A stretch of DNA of 64,000 nucleotides, from the NCBI GenBank assembly GCA_904420245.1, contig CAJFUL010000078.1, forward strand, positions 1 to 64,000. The letters are read 5' to 3'. Both the position numbers and the translations under genes were made by a program. Below are positions 41,716 through 51,986 of this stretch, piece after piece (position 1 is the stretch's first letter; the number at the start of each line of letters is the position of its first letter). Origin of the DNA: Candidatus Paralachnospira avium. GTDB lineage: Bacteria; Bacillota; Clostridia; Lachnospirales; Lachnospiraceae. The notes under the pieces are model-generated. The model ran no database searches and had not been told where the DNA came from. It saw only the letters and a list, made by a program, of their open reading frames with translations.

Positions 41716-43455
41716 TTAAAGTTCTTTCTGAAGGCTCTGGATCACCATCTGAAGGCTTTTTCTCCCCATATATTCATTAATATCCGGATAATAGGCGGCG
41801 CGGATCCTGTCGCCTTCCCTGAGCAGCCTGTCTGTTTCCTCCGCTTCCGAAAACAGGACAGCTTCCATGGACAGTCCCTTCTCGTCGGCCAGCAAAAGCT
41901 TCAGCACGTTCTTCTTCTTTCCCATCAGGCTTTTCCTGCGGACGATCAGTCCCTTCTGGGCGAACAGCGGCTTCTCATTGCCGTTCCCGAAGGGCTCCAG
42001 CAGCCGGAACTGGTCCACCAGCTCCTCCGTCACATAGGAAAAAGGCATGGGCACATCGATCCATAAGTTCTTCACAAAGTCCTTTTCCTGAAGGCCGCTC
42101 CCCCGGTTCAAGGCCTTCCGGAAGGGTTCCAGATTTTCCTCCGGCAGGGACAGGCCCGCCGCCATGGGATGACCGCCGAAGGCCGTCAGATATTCCCGGC
42201 AGGCCGTCAGCCGCTCATACATGGGATAGGCCGGGATGCTCCTGCCGGAACCTTTCAGTCCCTTCTCCGCCCTGGTGACCACAAACACCGGATGCTGATA
42301 CCGCTCCCGGATCCTTCCCGCCACGATCCCGGCCAGGCTTTCATGGCATTCCGGAAGGAAGACCACATAGACATCGTCCTCCCGGATGCCTGTTTCTTCT
42401 ATATAATATACGGCGGCCTCCACATTCTCGGCCGTCATATCCTTCCTCCTGTCGTTGAGGGCCTTCAGCTCCCAGGCGGCCTCCCGCGCCTCTTCCTCAC
42501 TCTCTGACAGCAGGAGCGCCAGAGATTTTTTTGCCGTATCCAGACGGCCTCCCGCATTGAGGCAGGGACCGATCACAAAGCCCAGATGATAGCTTCCCAC
42601 CTGTTCCGGCTTCAGGCCGCAGACTTCCATGAGAGCCCTGAGACCAGGGATCCGGGAATTTCGCATCCGCTTCAGGGCTTCCCTCACCAGGATCCTGTTT
42701 TCCCCCTGGAGAAGCATCACGTCTCCCACCGTAGCCAGGCCCGCCGCCTCCACGAAGGGAGAAAGCTCCTCTTTCGGGATCCCCATGGTCTCGTAGAGGG
42801 CCTGGGCCGTCTTGAAGGCAATGGCTCCTCCGCACAGGTTCTTGAAGGGATAGGGACAGGACTGCTGATGAGGGTTCACCACCGCATCCGCCTGGGGGAT
42901 CCGCTCCCGCCGCACCGTCTCTCCGTTTTCCCCGGCCGCCTCCTCAAAGGGCACTTCATGATGATCGGTGATCAGCACCGTCATCCCCTTCTCCTTGGCA
43001 TAGCAGGTCTGGTCCCAGGCCGCGATGCCGTTGTCGCAGGTCAGCAGCGTATCGATACCGTCGGCGGCCGCCCTCTCGATGATATGGATATTGATCCCGT
43101 ATCCGTCCCGGATCCTGTCGGGAATGTCGCAGTCCACGGAGGCTCCGGCCCGCTCCAGGGCCTTCACCAGGATATAGGAAGCGCAGACTCCGTCGATGTC
43201 ATAGTCGCCGATGACCCGGATCCGCTTCCCCTCCCGGATCTTGTCCGACAGGATCCGGATGGTCTTGTCCATATCTTTGAGCAAAAAAGGCGAAGCGCAG
43301 TCCTCCAGTCGTCCATGGAGATAGGCTTCGATCTCCTCATCTCCCTCCACGCCTCTGTTGCGCATGATCCGGGCCGTCACCTGATCGATGCCGAACCGCT
43401 CTCCGATTCCCTTGAAGTCTGCCTTCCTGCCGTAAATCATCCACTGTTCTTTCAT
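41716..43455 (-). CDS. recJ: Single-stranded-DNA-specific exonuclease RecJ
   Basis: This 579-residue 5'-3' exonuclease acts in recombination and mismatch repair. It has the DHH phosphoesterase motifs VIGDYDIDGVCAS, LTCDNGIAAW, LITDHHEVP and a DHHA1 region with CLNAGGRLDTA and GGHPMAAGLS, plus a C-terminal OB-like region. The length matches the short form of the family. It heads the recJ-apt-methyltransferase group. Confidence 0.95.
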   Translation of the reverse strand: MKEQWMIYGRKADFKGIGERFGIDQVTARIMRNRGVEGDEEIEAYLHGRLEDCASPFLLKDMDKTIRILSDKIREGKRIRVIGDYDIDGVCASYILVKALERAGASVDCDIPDRIRDGYGINIHIIERAAADGIDTLLTCDNGIAAWDQTCYAKEKGMTVLITDHHEVPFEEAAGENGETVRRERIPQADAVVNPHQQSCPYPFKNLCGGAIAFKTAQALYETMGIPKEELSPFVEAAGLATVGDVMLLQGENRILVREALKRMRNSRIPGLRALMEVCGLKPEQVGSYHLGFVIGPCLNAGGRLDTAKKSLALLLSESEEEAREAAWELKALNDRRKDMTAENVEAAVYYIEETGIREDDVYVVFLPECHESLAGIVAGRIRERYQHPVFVVTRAEKGLKGSGRSIPAYPMYERLTACREYLTAFGGHPMAAGLSLPEENLEPFRKALNRGSGLQEKDFVKNLWIDVPMPFSYVTEELVDQFRLLEPFGNGNEKPLFAQKGLIVRRKSLMGKKKNVLKLLLADEKGLSMEAVLFSEAEETDRLLREGDRIRAAYYPDINEYMGRKSLQMVIQSLQKEL

Positions 43456-43547
43456 CTGTTTCTCCCCGTAACCATTCTCCCGGCGCCCAGAACCCGGCGC
43501 GCCATTCCTCCTTTACACAAGGCCCGCTCCCCATGGAACAAAACAAC

Positions 43548-43568
43548 AGGGCTGCCTCCGGCAGCCCT
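43548..43568 (-). terminator. Terminator after the serC-serA-DUF1015 operon
   Basis: AGGGCTGCC (43548-43556) pairs perfectly with GGCAGCCCT (43560-43568) around a 3-base loop. On the minus strand it is followed by GTTGTTTTG, a modest T-rich tail. Confidence 0.65.
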
Positions 43569-43603
43569 GAAATCTGCTGTCTGCACCGCTCCCGGCAGAC
43601 GCA

Positions 43604-44839
43604 TCAGGTGAGCAGATGGATAAAGAGCCCGCTCCGCAGCTTCGGCTCGAACCAGGTGGACTTGGGCGGCATGAGACTGGAAGCATCCGCCACCTGGAAC
43701 AGTTCTCCGATGGATGTGGGATACATGGCGAAGGCCACTCTCATATCCTCACGGCAGCGCCGCTCCAGCTCGGAGAGACCGCGGATCCCGCCCACAAATC
43801 CGATCCTCGTATCCGTCCTGGGATCTCCGATGCCCAGGATGGGGCCCAGCAGCGTATCCTGGAGCACCGACACGTCCAGATCCTCCACCGGATCTCCGGA
43901 GGGCTCCCGCCTGGTCTCCAGCCGGTACCAGCAGCCGTCCAGATACATCCCGAAGGTTCCCTTCCTGCCGGGACGGAAGGGCGCTCCTCCCGTCCGCTCC
44001 ACGGAGAACTTTCCGGAGACCGCTTCCAGGAACTCCTCCGCGGTCATGCCGTTCAGATCCTTTACGACCCGGTTGTAATCCAGGATCATCAGCTCGTCAT
44101 CGGGGAACAGCACCGACAGAAAATAATTGAAAGGCTCATCGCCCCGCCAGCCGGGGTTCTCTTCCCGCCGCTTAAGGCCCACCCGCACGGCAGAGGCCGC
44201 CCGGTGATGGCCGTCGGCGATATATGTGGACGGCACCTGCGAAAAGGCAGCCTCCAGGGCCCTCACCTGACCTGGCTCCCCGATACGCCATACCCGGTGG
44301 CCGATGCCGTCGGGAGAGACGAAGTCATACAGCGCCTCCTGCTCCTTTGCCCCATCCACGATCCCGCGGATCTCCGCCCTGGCCCGATAAGCCAGGAAGA
44401 TGGGTCCTGTCTGGGCATTGCAGGCATCCACATGGCGGATCCTGTCCATCTCCTTATCCGCCCTGGTATTTTCATGCTTCCTGATGACTCCGGAAGCGTA
44501 GTCGTCAATGGAAGAGCAGGCCACGATCCCGGTCTGGGAACGGCCGTCCATGGTCAGCTCATAGACGTAATAGCAGGGAACCGTTTCCTGCAGGAAGGAA
44601 CCGTCCTCCATCATCCCGGTGAGGAGCTCCTTCGCTTTCTCATAGACGCAGTCCGCGTATGTATCCACTTCATCGGGAAGCTGGGTCTCCGCCCTGTCGA
44701 TGCGAAGAAACGAAAGGGGTTCCCGCTCCGTCTCCGCCTTCGCCTCCGCCCTGCTGTACACGTCATAGGGCAGGGCCGCCACCCGGGAAGCAATGCCCGG
44801 TTCCGGCCTGACGCACAAAAAAGGTTTTACAATGGCCAT
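43604..44839 (-). CDS. DUF1015 family protein
   Basis: This 411-residue protein starts MAIVKPFLCVRPEPGIASRV, typical of DUF1015. It contains IADGHHRAASA (about residues 213-223), which suggests a metal or nucleotide site similar to ParB/Srx-like folds, and ends VFDxxx-type FIHLLT. The family is often encoded beside serA and serC in Firmicutes, as here, and has been suggested to act in serine metabolism; a precise function is not established to my knowledge. Confidence 0.88.
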   Translation of the reverse strand: MAIVKPFLCVRPEPGIASRVAALPYDVYSRAEAKAETEREPLSFLRIDRAETQLPDEVDTYADCVYEKAKELLTGMMEDGSFLQETVPCYYVYELTMDGRSQTGIVACSSIDDYASGVIRKHENTRADKEMDRIRHVDACNAQTGPIFLAYRARAEIRGIVDGAKEQEALYDFVSPDGIGHRVWRIGEPGQVRALEAAFSQVPSTYIADGHHRAASAVRVGLKRREENPGWRGDEPFNYFLSVLFPDDELMILDYNRVVKDLNGMTAEEFLEAVSGKFSVERTGGAPFRPGRKGTFGMYLDGCWYRLETRREPSGDPVEDLDVSVLQDTLLGPILGIGDPRTDTRIGFVGGIRGLSELERRCREDMRVAFAMYPTSIGELFQVADASSLMPPKSTWFEPKLRSGLFIHLLT

Positions 44840-44849
44840 CTTCCGCTCC

Positions 44850-46016
44850 TTACACTGCCTTTATCACTCGTACCTTGTAGACTCCGTCGATCTCCATCAG
44901 ACGGTCCACCACCCTCTGGGGCACATCCTGATCCGCATCCATGATGGTGTACGCCACTTCACCCTTGCTCTTATTCTGCATGTCCGGGATATTGATGCCC
45001 TCATCCGCCAGCACCGAAGCAAACTGGCCGATCATATTGGGCTTATTGACATTGAAGATGCACAGGCGGCACGCTCCCCGGCAGGGAGGCATCTCGCAGG
45101 AAGGATAATTGACGGAGTTCTGGATGGAGCCGGTCTCCAGATAGGTCATCAGCTCCTTCACCGCCATCTCCGCGCAGTTGTCCTCCGACTCTTCCGTGGA
45201 AGCTCCCAGATGGGGCGTCGCCAGGACGCCGGGCATATGGGTCACCTTGGGATTGGGAAAATCGGTCATGTACCGGTGGACCTTCCCGCTCTCCAGGGCT
45301 TCCAGCATGGCATCGTCATCCACCAGAAGGTCCCTGGCATAATTCAGGATCACCACGCCGTCCTTCATCTTTTCCAGGGCCTCTTTATTGATCATGCCCC
45401 TGGTGCTGTCCAGCAGGGGGACATGGAGCGTGATATAATCGCATTTCTTATAGATCTCGTTGATATCCGTCACATGCTTGACAAAAGGAGAGAGTCTCCA
45501 CGCCCCGTTGACGGAAATAAAAGGATCGTAGCCATAGACCTTCATCCCCAGGTCCGAAGCCATATTGGCTACCTGGGCTCCGATGGCCCCCAGTCCGATG
45601 ATGCCCAGCCGCTTGCCCTTGATCTCCGTTCCGGCAAACAGCTTCTTGCTCTTCTCCATATCCTTGCTGATATTGGCGTCCTCTTTATTCTCCTTGACCC
45701 AGCTCATGCCGCCGAAAATATCCCTGGCCGCCAGCAGCATACCGGCCAGCACCAGCTCCTTCACGCCGTTGGCATTGGCTCCGGGAGTATTGAAGACCAC
45801 GATCCCCCTCTGGGTACAGACATCCAGCGGGATATTATTGACTCCGGCTCCGGCTCTGGCGATGGCCTCCAGCCCGTCCGGAAGCTCCATATCATGCATA
45901 TTGGCGCTGCGGACCAGCACCGCATCCGCCTCCCGCAGCCGATCCGTCAGCGTGTAGCTGTCCGTCAGAAGCTTCAGGCCTTTCTTGGAAATGGGGTTCA
46001 AGCAGCAAATCTTCAT
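44850..46016 (-). CDS. serA: Phosphoglycerate dehydrogenase
   Basis: This 388-residue enzyme oxidises 3-phosphoglycerate, the first step of serine synthesis. It has the NAD motif LGIIGLGAIGAQVA, the catalytic-region NARxxx-type ILNYARDLLVDD and THMPGVLATPHLGASTEESE with the active His. A C-terminal ACT domain (about residues 320-388, MIGQFASVLADEGINI) suggests feedback by serine. Total length is shorter than the long form with an intervening domain. It follows serC in the same operon. Confidence 0.95.
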   Translation of the reverse strand: MKICCLNPISKKGLKLLTDSYTLTDRLREADAVLVRSANMHDMELPDGLEAIARAGAGVNNIPLDVCTQRGIVVFNTPGANANGVKELVLAGMLLAARDIFGGMSWVKENKEDANISKDMEKSKKLFAGTEIKGKRLGIIGLGAIGAQVANMASDLGMKVYGYDPFISVNGAWRLSPFVKHVTDINEIYKKCDYITLHVPLLDSTRGMINKEALEKMKDGVVILNYARDLLVDDDAMLEALESGKVHRYMTDFPNPKVTHMPGVLATPHLGASTEESEDNCAEMAVKELMTYLETGSIQNSVNYPSCEMPPCRGACRLCIFNVNKPNMIGQFASVLADEGINIPDMQNKSKGEVAYTIMDADQDVPQRVVDRLMEIDGVYKVRVIKAV

Positions 46017-46040
46017 GGCAATCTCTCCTTTAAGTCTCCG

Positions 46041-47126
46041 CTATTTTCTGTGCGCCTTTTCAAACTCTTCCATGAAGCCCACCAGGGCCTCCACGCCCTT
46101 CAGGCTCATGGCATTATAGATACTGGCCCGCATGCCGCCTACGCTCCTGTGGCCCTTCAGACCGGAAAGGCCGGCAGCCTCCGCTTCCTTCACGAACTGC
46201 GCGTCCAGCTCCTTGTCTCCCGTGACGAAGTCCACGTTCATGTAAGACCTGGAAGACTTCTCCGCCGTGGGGACGAACAGACGGCTCTGGTCCAGATACC
46301 CGTAGAGGAGCGCCGCCTTCTGATGGTTCTTCTTCTCGATCTCTCCCAGGCCGCCCTGCCTCTTCAGCCACTTGAAGACCTTGCCGCAGATATAGATGCC
46401 GTATGCCGGCGGCGTATTGTAGAGGGAATCTTTGTCCGCGTGGGTCTTGTACTTCAGCATGGTAGGGGTCTGGGGATACACCTCCTCCGTGATCAGATCC
46501 TCCCGGATCACGGCGATGACGACCCCGGCCGGCCCGATATTCTTCTGAGCGCCTCCGTAGATCAGCCCGTACCGTTCCACGTCAATGGGTTCCGACAAAA
46601 AACAGGAGGATACATCCGCCACCAGATCCTTGCCCTTGGTGTTGGGAAGGGTATGGAACTGAGTGCCGTAAATGGTGTTGTTCTGGCAGATATAGACATA
46701 ATCCGCTTCCTCATCAATGGGAAGGTCGGAACAGTCCGGAATGTAGCTGTAGTTCTTATCCTTGCTGGAAGCGATGCAGTTGGCCTTTCCGTACCTGGCC
46801 GCTTCCTTCCAGGCCCGCTCTGCCCAGTGGCCCGTCACGATATAGTCCGCGGTACCGTGCTTCATCAGGTTCATGGGGATCATGGAAAACTGCAGATGCG
46901 CGCCTCCCTGCAGGAACAGCACCTTATAATTGGAAGGGATCCCCATCAGGTCCCGCAGATCCTGCTCCGCCTCCTTGATAATGGTATCGAAGGCTCCCGA
47001 ACGGTGGCTCATCTCCATCACCGACATCCCGGTACCCTTGTAATCCAGCATCTCATCTGCGGCCTCCCGCAGCACTTCCTCCGGCAGGACTGCCGGACCA
47101 GCCGAAAAATTAAACACTCTGCTCAT
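46041..47126 (-). CDS. serC: Phosphoserine aminotransferase
   Basis: This 361-residue PLP enzyme transaminates 3-phosphohydroxypyruvate with glutamate, the second step of serine synthesis. It starts MSRVFNFSAGPAVLPEEVL and has the PLP Lys in LIYGGAQKNIGPAG and the C-terminal RSVGGMRASIYNAM. It is the first gene of the serC-serA-DUF1015 operon. The phosphoserine phosphatase is not encoded in the window. Confidence 0.96.
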   Translation of the reverse strand: MSRVFNFSAGPAVLPEEVLREAADEMLDYKGTGMSVMEMSHRSGAFDTIIKEAEQDLRDLMGIPSNYKVLFLQGGAHLQFSMIPMNLMKHGTADYIVTGHWAERAWKEAARYGKANCIASSKDKNYSYIPDCSDLPIDEEADYVYICQNNTIYGTQFHTLPNTKGKDLVADVSSCFLSEPIDVERYGLIYGGAQKNIGPAGVVIAVIREDLITEEVYPQTPTMLKYKTHADKDSLYNTPPAYGIYICGKVFKWLKRQGGLGEIEKKNHQKAALLYGYLDQSRLFVPTAEKSSRSYMNVDFVTGDKELDAQFVKEAEAAGLSGLKGHRSVGGMRASIYNAMSLKGVEALVGFMEEFEKAHRK

Positions 47127-47152
47127 TTTTTATCCTCCTTCTATGCCTATCT

Positions 47153-47182
47153 AGTATAATACAAAATCCGAAGGTCTGTAAA
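47153..47182 (-). promoter_or_regulatory. Promoter of the serine operon
   Basis: On the minus strand TTTACA (47177-47182) and TATACT (47153-47158) are 18 bases apart, about 27 bases upstream of the serC start. The short leader leaves no room for a T-box. Confidence 0.65.
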
Positions 47183-47204
47183 GTGCCCAATGGGATAGAG
47201 TGAA

Positions 47205-47232
47205 AAAAAGGACGGGAGCTCCCGTCCTTTTT
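47205..47232 (-). terminator. Terminator after ilvB
   Basis: AAAAAGGACGGGAG (47205-47218) and CTCCCGTCCTTTTT (47219-47232) form a perfect dyad with T runs in both directions. It separates the leuB-ilvD-ilvB operon from the serine operon. Confidence 0.88.
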
Positions 47233-47261
47233 CCGGCCTCATATCCCCGGCCGGGGAGGTC

Positions 47262-48944
47262 TTATTTTTCTGCATCCAGGTCTTCCTGGCTGAAGGCATC
47301 CGAAAGAGCGGCGCCCGGCGCCACCATGGGGAATACCTTATCATCGCTGTCCACCTGGACATCCAGCACCACAGGGCCTCCCGCCGCCATGGCCTCCCGG
47401 ATGGCAGGCTCCACCTCTTCCTTCCTGGTGACCCGGATCCCCTTACAGCCCAGGGCCTCCGCCACCTTCACGAAGTCCACCTTATCCCGGAGCACCGTGG
47501 CGGAATAGCGTCCGCCGTAGAACAGCGTCTGCCACTGGCGCACCATCCCCAGCACATGGTTGTTGATGATGATCTCCACCACAGGCACATTGTACCGGGA
47601 AGCCGTAGCCAGCTCGTTCATGTTCATGCGGAAGCAGCCGTCCCCGGCGATGTTGAACACCGGCATATCCGGTCTGCCCAGCTTGGCTCCGATGGCCGCT
47701 CCCAGGCCATAGCCCATGGTCCCAAGGCCGCCGGAGCTCAAAAAGGTATGGGGAGTCTTGTACTGATAGAACTGGGCCGCCCACATCTGATGCTGGCCCA
47801 CATCCGTCACCACAATGGCGTCTCCCTGTGTGATCTTATACAAAGTCTCCATCACATAGGGCCCCGTCAAAAGCTCCTTATCGTACACCAGGGGATGCTT
47901 CTCCTTCATGGCCTCCACCTCGGCCACCCACCTGCTGTGATCCTGCTCCGCCAGACGCTCGTTGAGGATCTTAAGGACTGCCTTGGCATCGCCGACGATG
48001 GAAGCATCCGTTGAAATATTCTTGTTGACCTCCGCCGCGTCCACGTCGATATGGAGGATCTTGGCATCCCTGGCAAATTTCTTTGTATTCCCGGTGACCC
48101 TGTCGCTGAACCTGGCTCCCACCGTGATCAGAAGATCGCAGCGGGTGATGCCCAGATTGGAGGTCTTGGTCCCGTGCATACCCACCATGCCGGTATACCT
48201 GGGATCGTCTCCCGGGAAAGCTCCCTTCCCCATCAGGGTATCGGCTACGGGAGCATCCACCTTCTCCGCGAACTCCTTTAACTCCTCCGAGGCATTGGCG
48301 ATATTGACCCCGCCTCCGGCCAGTATATAAGGCCTCTCAGACTTCTCAATGAGCTTCAGGGCCTTTTCGATGTCATCCTCTTTGATGGTATTGACTTTAG
48401 GAAGGATCGGAGCCGGCTTCACCGGCACATACTCGGCCTCTTCCGCCGTGGCGTCCTTGGTGATGTCCACCAGCACCGGGCCGGGCCTCCCCTCCGCCGC
48501 GATGCGGAAGGCTCTGCGCATGGTCTCCGCCAGCTTGGAAACATCCTTGACGATAAAGCTGTGCTTGGTCACCGGCATCACCACGCCGGCGATGTCCACC
48601 TCCTGGAAGCTGTCCCTTCCCAGGAGTCCCACCGCCACGTTGGACGTGATGGCCACCATGGGCACCGAATCCATCTGGGCCGTGGCGATTCCCGTCACCA
48701 GGTTGGTGGCGCCGGGGCCGGAAGTGGCCAGACAGACCCCCACCTTTCCCGTCGCCCTCGCGTATCCGTCTGCGGCATGGGCCGCCCCCTGTTCATGGGA
48801 GGTCAGAATATGAGTGATCTCCCCGGAATGTTTATATAATGCATCGTAGATGTTCAGGATCGCGCCGCCGGGATACCCAAATACGGTATCCACACCCTGC
48901 TCCTTGAGACATTCTACTACGATCTCTGCGCCTGTAAGCTTCAT
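47262..48944 (-). CDS. ilvB: Acetolactate synthase large subunit
   Basis: This roughly 560-residue ThDP enzyme makes acetolactate for branched-chain amino acid synthesis. It begins [20 protein letters not shown] and shows the catalytic Glu in [18 protein letters not shown] and the ThDP motif [17 protein letters not shown]. The ATG at 48944 has GGAGGCGGGAT; the in-frame extension to 49061 runs back into ilvD and is rejected. No small regulatory subunit (ilvN) is encoded next to it. Confidence 0.93.
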   Translation of the reverse strand: MKLTGAEIVVECLKEQGVDTVFGYPGGAILNIYDALYKHSGEITHILTSHEQGAAHAADGYARATGKVGVCLATSGPGATNLVTGIATAQMDSVPMVAITSNVAVGLLGRDSFQEVDIAGVVMPVTKHSFIVKDVSKLAETMRRAFRIAAEGRPGPVLVDITKDATAEEAEYVPVKPAPILPKVNTIKEDDIEKALKLIEKSERPYILAGGGVNIANASEELKEFAEKVDAPVADTLMGKGAFPGDDPRYTGMVGMHGTKTSNLGITRCDLLITVGARFSDRVTGNTKKFARDAKILHIDVDAAEVNKNISTDASIVGDAKAVLKILNERLAEQDHSRWVAEVEAMKEKHPLVYDKELLTGPYVMETLYKITQGDAIVVTDVGQHQMWAAQFYQYKTPHTFLSSGGLGTMGYGLGAAIGAKLGRPDMPVFNIAGDGCFRMNMNELATASRYNVPVVEIIINNHVLGMVRQWQTLFYGGRYSATVLRDKVDFVKVAEALGCKGIRVTRKEEVEPAIREAMAAGGPVVLDVQVDSDDKVFPMVAPGAALSDAFSQEDLDAEK

Positions 48945-48958
48945 ATCCCGCCTCCTGT

Positions 48959-50626
48959 CTATTCTTTGATCTCCAGAACCGCTCCCCGGTTGCCGGAAGT
49001 TACCATGCTGGCATACCGCTTCAGGTAACCGGTGGTCACCTTGGGCTCTCTGGGCTGCCATTTGGCCCGTCTCGCGGCCAGCTCCTCATCGGAGACCTTT
49101 ACGTTGAGGGTGCACGCATCGATGTCGATCTGGATGATGTCCCCCTCCTCGATCAGGGCAATGGGGCCTCCCACCGCCGCCTCCGGAGACACATGACCGA
49201 TGGAGGCGCCTCTGGAAGCTCCCGAAAACCGTCCGTCGGTGATCAGAGCCACGCTGGACCCCAACCCCATGCCGGCGATGGCCGAAGTAGGGTTCAGCAT
49301 CTCCCTCATGCCGGGACCGCCCTTGGGGCCCTCATAGCGGATGACCACCACGTCTCCCTCCACGATCTTGCCGCCCTTGATGGCTTCGATGGCATCCTCT
49401 TCACAGTCAAATACCCGGGCAGGTCCCTCATGCTGCATCATCTCCGGCACCACCGCGGACCGCTTCACCACCGCGGAATCCGGGGCGATATTGCCCTTCA
49501 GGATGGCGAGGCCGCCTGTCTGGCTGTAGGGGTTATCCAGCGGCCGGATCACTTCTTTATCCAGGATCTCATGACCGGCGATATTTTCTCCCACAGTCTT
49601 CCCGGTGACCGTCATCAGATCGGTATATAAGAGATCCTTCTTGGTCAGCTCATGCATCACCGCGTAAACGCCGCCCGCCTCGTTGAGGTCCTCCATATAG
49701 GTGGGACCGGCAGGCGCCAGATGGCACAGGTTGGGCGTCCTAGAGCTGATCTCATTGGCAATGTCCACATTCAGCTCCACCCCGGCCTCATGGGCGATGG
49801 CCGGCAGGTGCAGCATGCTGTTGGTGCTGCAGCCCAGGGCCATATCCACCGTCAGCGCGTTGAGGAAGGCCTTCTCCGTCATGATGTCCCGGGGCTTTAT
49901 ATTTCTCCTGAGGAGCTCCATGACCTGCATCCCGGCGTGCTTCGCCAGCTTGAGCCTCTCGGAATAGACGGCGGGGATCGTGCCGTTCCCGGGAAGACCC
50001 ATGCCCAGCACCTCCGTCAGGCAGTTCATGCTGTTGGCCGTATACATACCGGAACAGGAGCCGCAGGTGGGGCAGACCTTTTCCTCGTACTCCCGCACCT
50101 CCTCCTCCGTCATGGTCCCGGCGCTGTAGGCGCCCACTGCCTCAAACATGCTGGAAAGACTCCTCTTCTTTCCTCCCACATGGCCCGCCAGCATGGGACC
50201 GCCGCTGACAAAGACGGTGGGCACGTTGATCCTGGCCGCCGCCATCAGAAGGCCGGGCACGTTCTTGTCACAGTTGGGCACCATCACCAGCGCGTCAAAC
50301 TGATGGGCCAGCGCCATGCACTCCGTGGAGTCGGCGATGAGGTCCCTGGTCACCAGAGAGTACTTCATGCCCACATGGCCCATGGCAATGCCGTCGCATA
50401 CGGCAATGGCCGGAAACACCACGGGAGTACCGCCCGCCATGGCGACTCCCTGCTTCACGGCCGCCACGATCTTATCCAGGTTCATGTGGCCCGGTACGAT
50501 CTCATTATAAGAGCTGACGATCCCCACCAGGGGACGGTCCATCTCCTCCTGGGTGAAGCCCAGGGCATTGAACAACGATCTGTGGGGAGCCTGCTGCATC
50601 CCCTTTTTTACTGCATCACTTTTCAT
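48959..50626 (-). CDS. ilvD: Dihydroxy-acid dehydratase
   Basis: This 555-residue Fe-S dehydratase acts in valine, isoleucine and leucine synthesis. It shows the cluster cysteines in PNCDKNVPG and [18 protein letters not shown] and the C-terminal [19 protein letters not shown]. It lies between leuB and ilvB with short gaps. Confidence 0.96.
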   Translation of the reverse strand: MKSDAVKKGMQQAPHRSLFNALGFTQEEMDRPLVGIVSSYNEIVPGHMNLDKIVAAVKQGVAMAGGTPVVFPAIAVCDGIAMGHVGMKYSLVTRDLIADSTECMALAHQFDALVMVPNCDKNVPGLLMAAARINVPTVFVSGGPMLAGHVGGKKRSLSSMFEAVGAYSAGTMTEEEVREYEEKVCPTCGSCSGMYTANSMNCLTEVLGMGLPGNGTIPAVYSERLKLAKHAGMQVMELLRRNIKPRDIMTEKAFLNALTVDMALGCSTNSMLHLPAIAHEAGVELNVDIANEISSRTPNLCHLAPAGPTYMEDLNEAGGVYAVMHELTKKDLLYTDLMTVTGKTVGENIAGHEILDKEVIRPLDNPYSQTGGLAILKGNIAPDSAVVKRSAVVPEMMQHEGPARVFDCEEDAIEAIKGGKIVEGDVVVIRYEGPKGGPGMREMLNPTSAIAGMGLGSSVALITDGRFSGASRGASIGHVSPEAAVGGPIALIEEGDIIQIDIDACTLNVKVSDEELAARRAKWQPREPKVTTGYLKRYASMVTSGNRGAVLEIKE

Positions 50627-50672
50627 CTATCCCAACCTGTCCTTTCTCTCATGGCCGGAGCGTTCCGGCTCC

Positions 50673-51761
50673 CTATCTGATATATCCCGCGATGACGGAG
50701 CCCATTTCCCTGGTCCCCACCTTCCGGCAGCCTTCCGAATATATATCCCCGGTCCTGTACCCGTCGGTGAGAGCCTGCTGCACCGCCGCTTCCACCGCAT
50801 CCGCTTCCCTGTCCAGATCAAAGGAATACCGGAGCATCATGGCCGCCGACAGGATCGTGGCGATGGGGTTGGCAATGTCCTTCCCGGCAATGTCGGGAGC
50901 AGAGCCGTGGCTGGGCTCGTAGAGCCCCAGCTTCGTCTTCCCCAGGCTGGCGGAAGGCAGCATCCCGATGGAACCTGTGATCTCGCTGGCCTCGTCGGAG
51001 AGGATGTCGCCGAACATGTTTTCCGTCAGCACCACATCGAACTGCCCAGGATCCATCACCAGCTGCATGGCCGCGTTGTCCACCAGCATATGCTCCACCT
51101 GTATACCCGGATACTCCCTGGCCGTCTCGTCCACCACAGCCCTCCACAGCCTGGAAGAATCCAGCACGTTGGCCTTATCGACGCTGGTCACCTTCCCCGA
51201 CCGCTTCGCCGCGATCTCAAAGGCCTTCACCGCGATCCTGCGGATCTCGTTCTCATCATAGACCAGGGTATCCACGGCCTTCCGGACGCCGTTCTCCACT
51301 GTGGTATGGCGCTCCCCGAAGTAGAGTCCTCCCGTCAGCTCCCGCATGATGACCATGTCAAAGCCCTTCTCCCCGACGATCTCCGTCTTCAGGGGGCAGG
51401 CGTCGGCAAGCTCCCGGTACAGCCAGGCCGGACGGATATTGGCAAACAGCTCCAGTCCTTTGCGGATGCCCAAAAGCCCGGCCTCCGGCCTGGTCTCGGG
51501 CGGTCCCTGGTACCATCTGGAAGTGCCCACGTTCCCGCCGACTGCTCCCAGCAGGACGGAATCGCTGTTCTTCGCCGCTTCCAGGGTCTCTTCGGTGAGA
51601 GGCACTCCATACGCATCGATGGAGGCTCCTCCCATCAGCAGTTTCTTATATGTGAAGGTATGGCCATATACCTCTCCCACTTTATCCAGGATCTTCATGG
51701 CCTCTGTGACGATCTCCGGTCCGATGCCGTCGCCGGGGATCACTGCGATCTGAAATTCCAT
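50673..51761 (-). CDS. leuB: 3-Isopropylmalate dehydrogenase
   Basis: This 362-residue NAD enzyme performs the oxidative decarboxylation of leucine synthesis. It begins [20 protein letters not shown] and has the catalytic Tyr in [13 protein letters not shown], the Lys in [13 protein letters not shown] and the metal Asp in [14 protein letters not shown]. It is first in the leuB-ilvD-ilvB operon. leuA and leuCD are not in the window. Confidence 0.96.
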   Translation of the reverse strand: MEFQIAVIPGDGIGPEIVTEAMKILDKVGEVYGHTFTYKKLLMGGASIDAYGVPLTEETLEAAKNSDSVLLGAVGGNVGTSRWYQGPPETRPEAGLLGIRKGLELFANIRPAWLYRELADACPLKTEIVGEKGFDMVIMRELTGGLYFGERHTTVENGVRKAVDTLVYDENEIRRIAVKAFEIAAKRSGKVTSVDKANVLDSSRLWRAVVDETAREYPGIQVEHMLVDNAAMQLVMDPGQFDVVLTENMFGDILSDEASEITGSIGMLPSASLGKTKLGLYEPSHGSAPDIAGKDIANPIATILSAAMMLRYSFDLDREADAVEAAVQQALTDGYRTGDIYSEGCRKVGTREMGSVIAGYIR

Positions 51762-51796
51762 ATCCGTTCCTCTCCTTCCGCAATCCGTTAATTTTA

Positions 51797-51825
51797 ATAC
51801 TATCTTATTTTGCGCGGTTTTTCAA
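51797..51825 (-). promoter_or_regulatory. Promoter of leuB-ilvD-ilvB
   Basis: On the minus strand TTGAAA (51820-51825) and TAGTAT (51797-51802) are 17 bases apart. Transcription would begin only about 30 bases before leuB, so no T-box or leader-peptide attenuator fits. Confidence 0.7.
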
Positions 51826-51986
51826 GCCGCCGGCCATATGAGAATGGAATTTCTGGCATAACAGGCCGTTATGAACGAAATTTCCCAGAATGTTCACAGT
51901 TTTTTTCAGCTTCATTTCAGATGTGTCTCCTATACTGGAAAAAAGCCCTGAGGCAACTTATTTTTCAAAAGGAGGAAAGCAGCACT

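Noticed and set aside
44793-47159. A 788-codon open frame on the plus strand
   Set aside because: It is antisense to serA and serC, which have full family motifs. It has no ribosome site, and its length reflects G+C-rich codon use.
51762-51800. T-box or leucine attenuator before leuB
   Set aside because: The promoter leaves about 30 bases of leader with no terminator or specifier structure.
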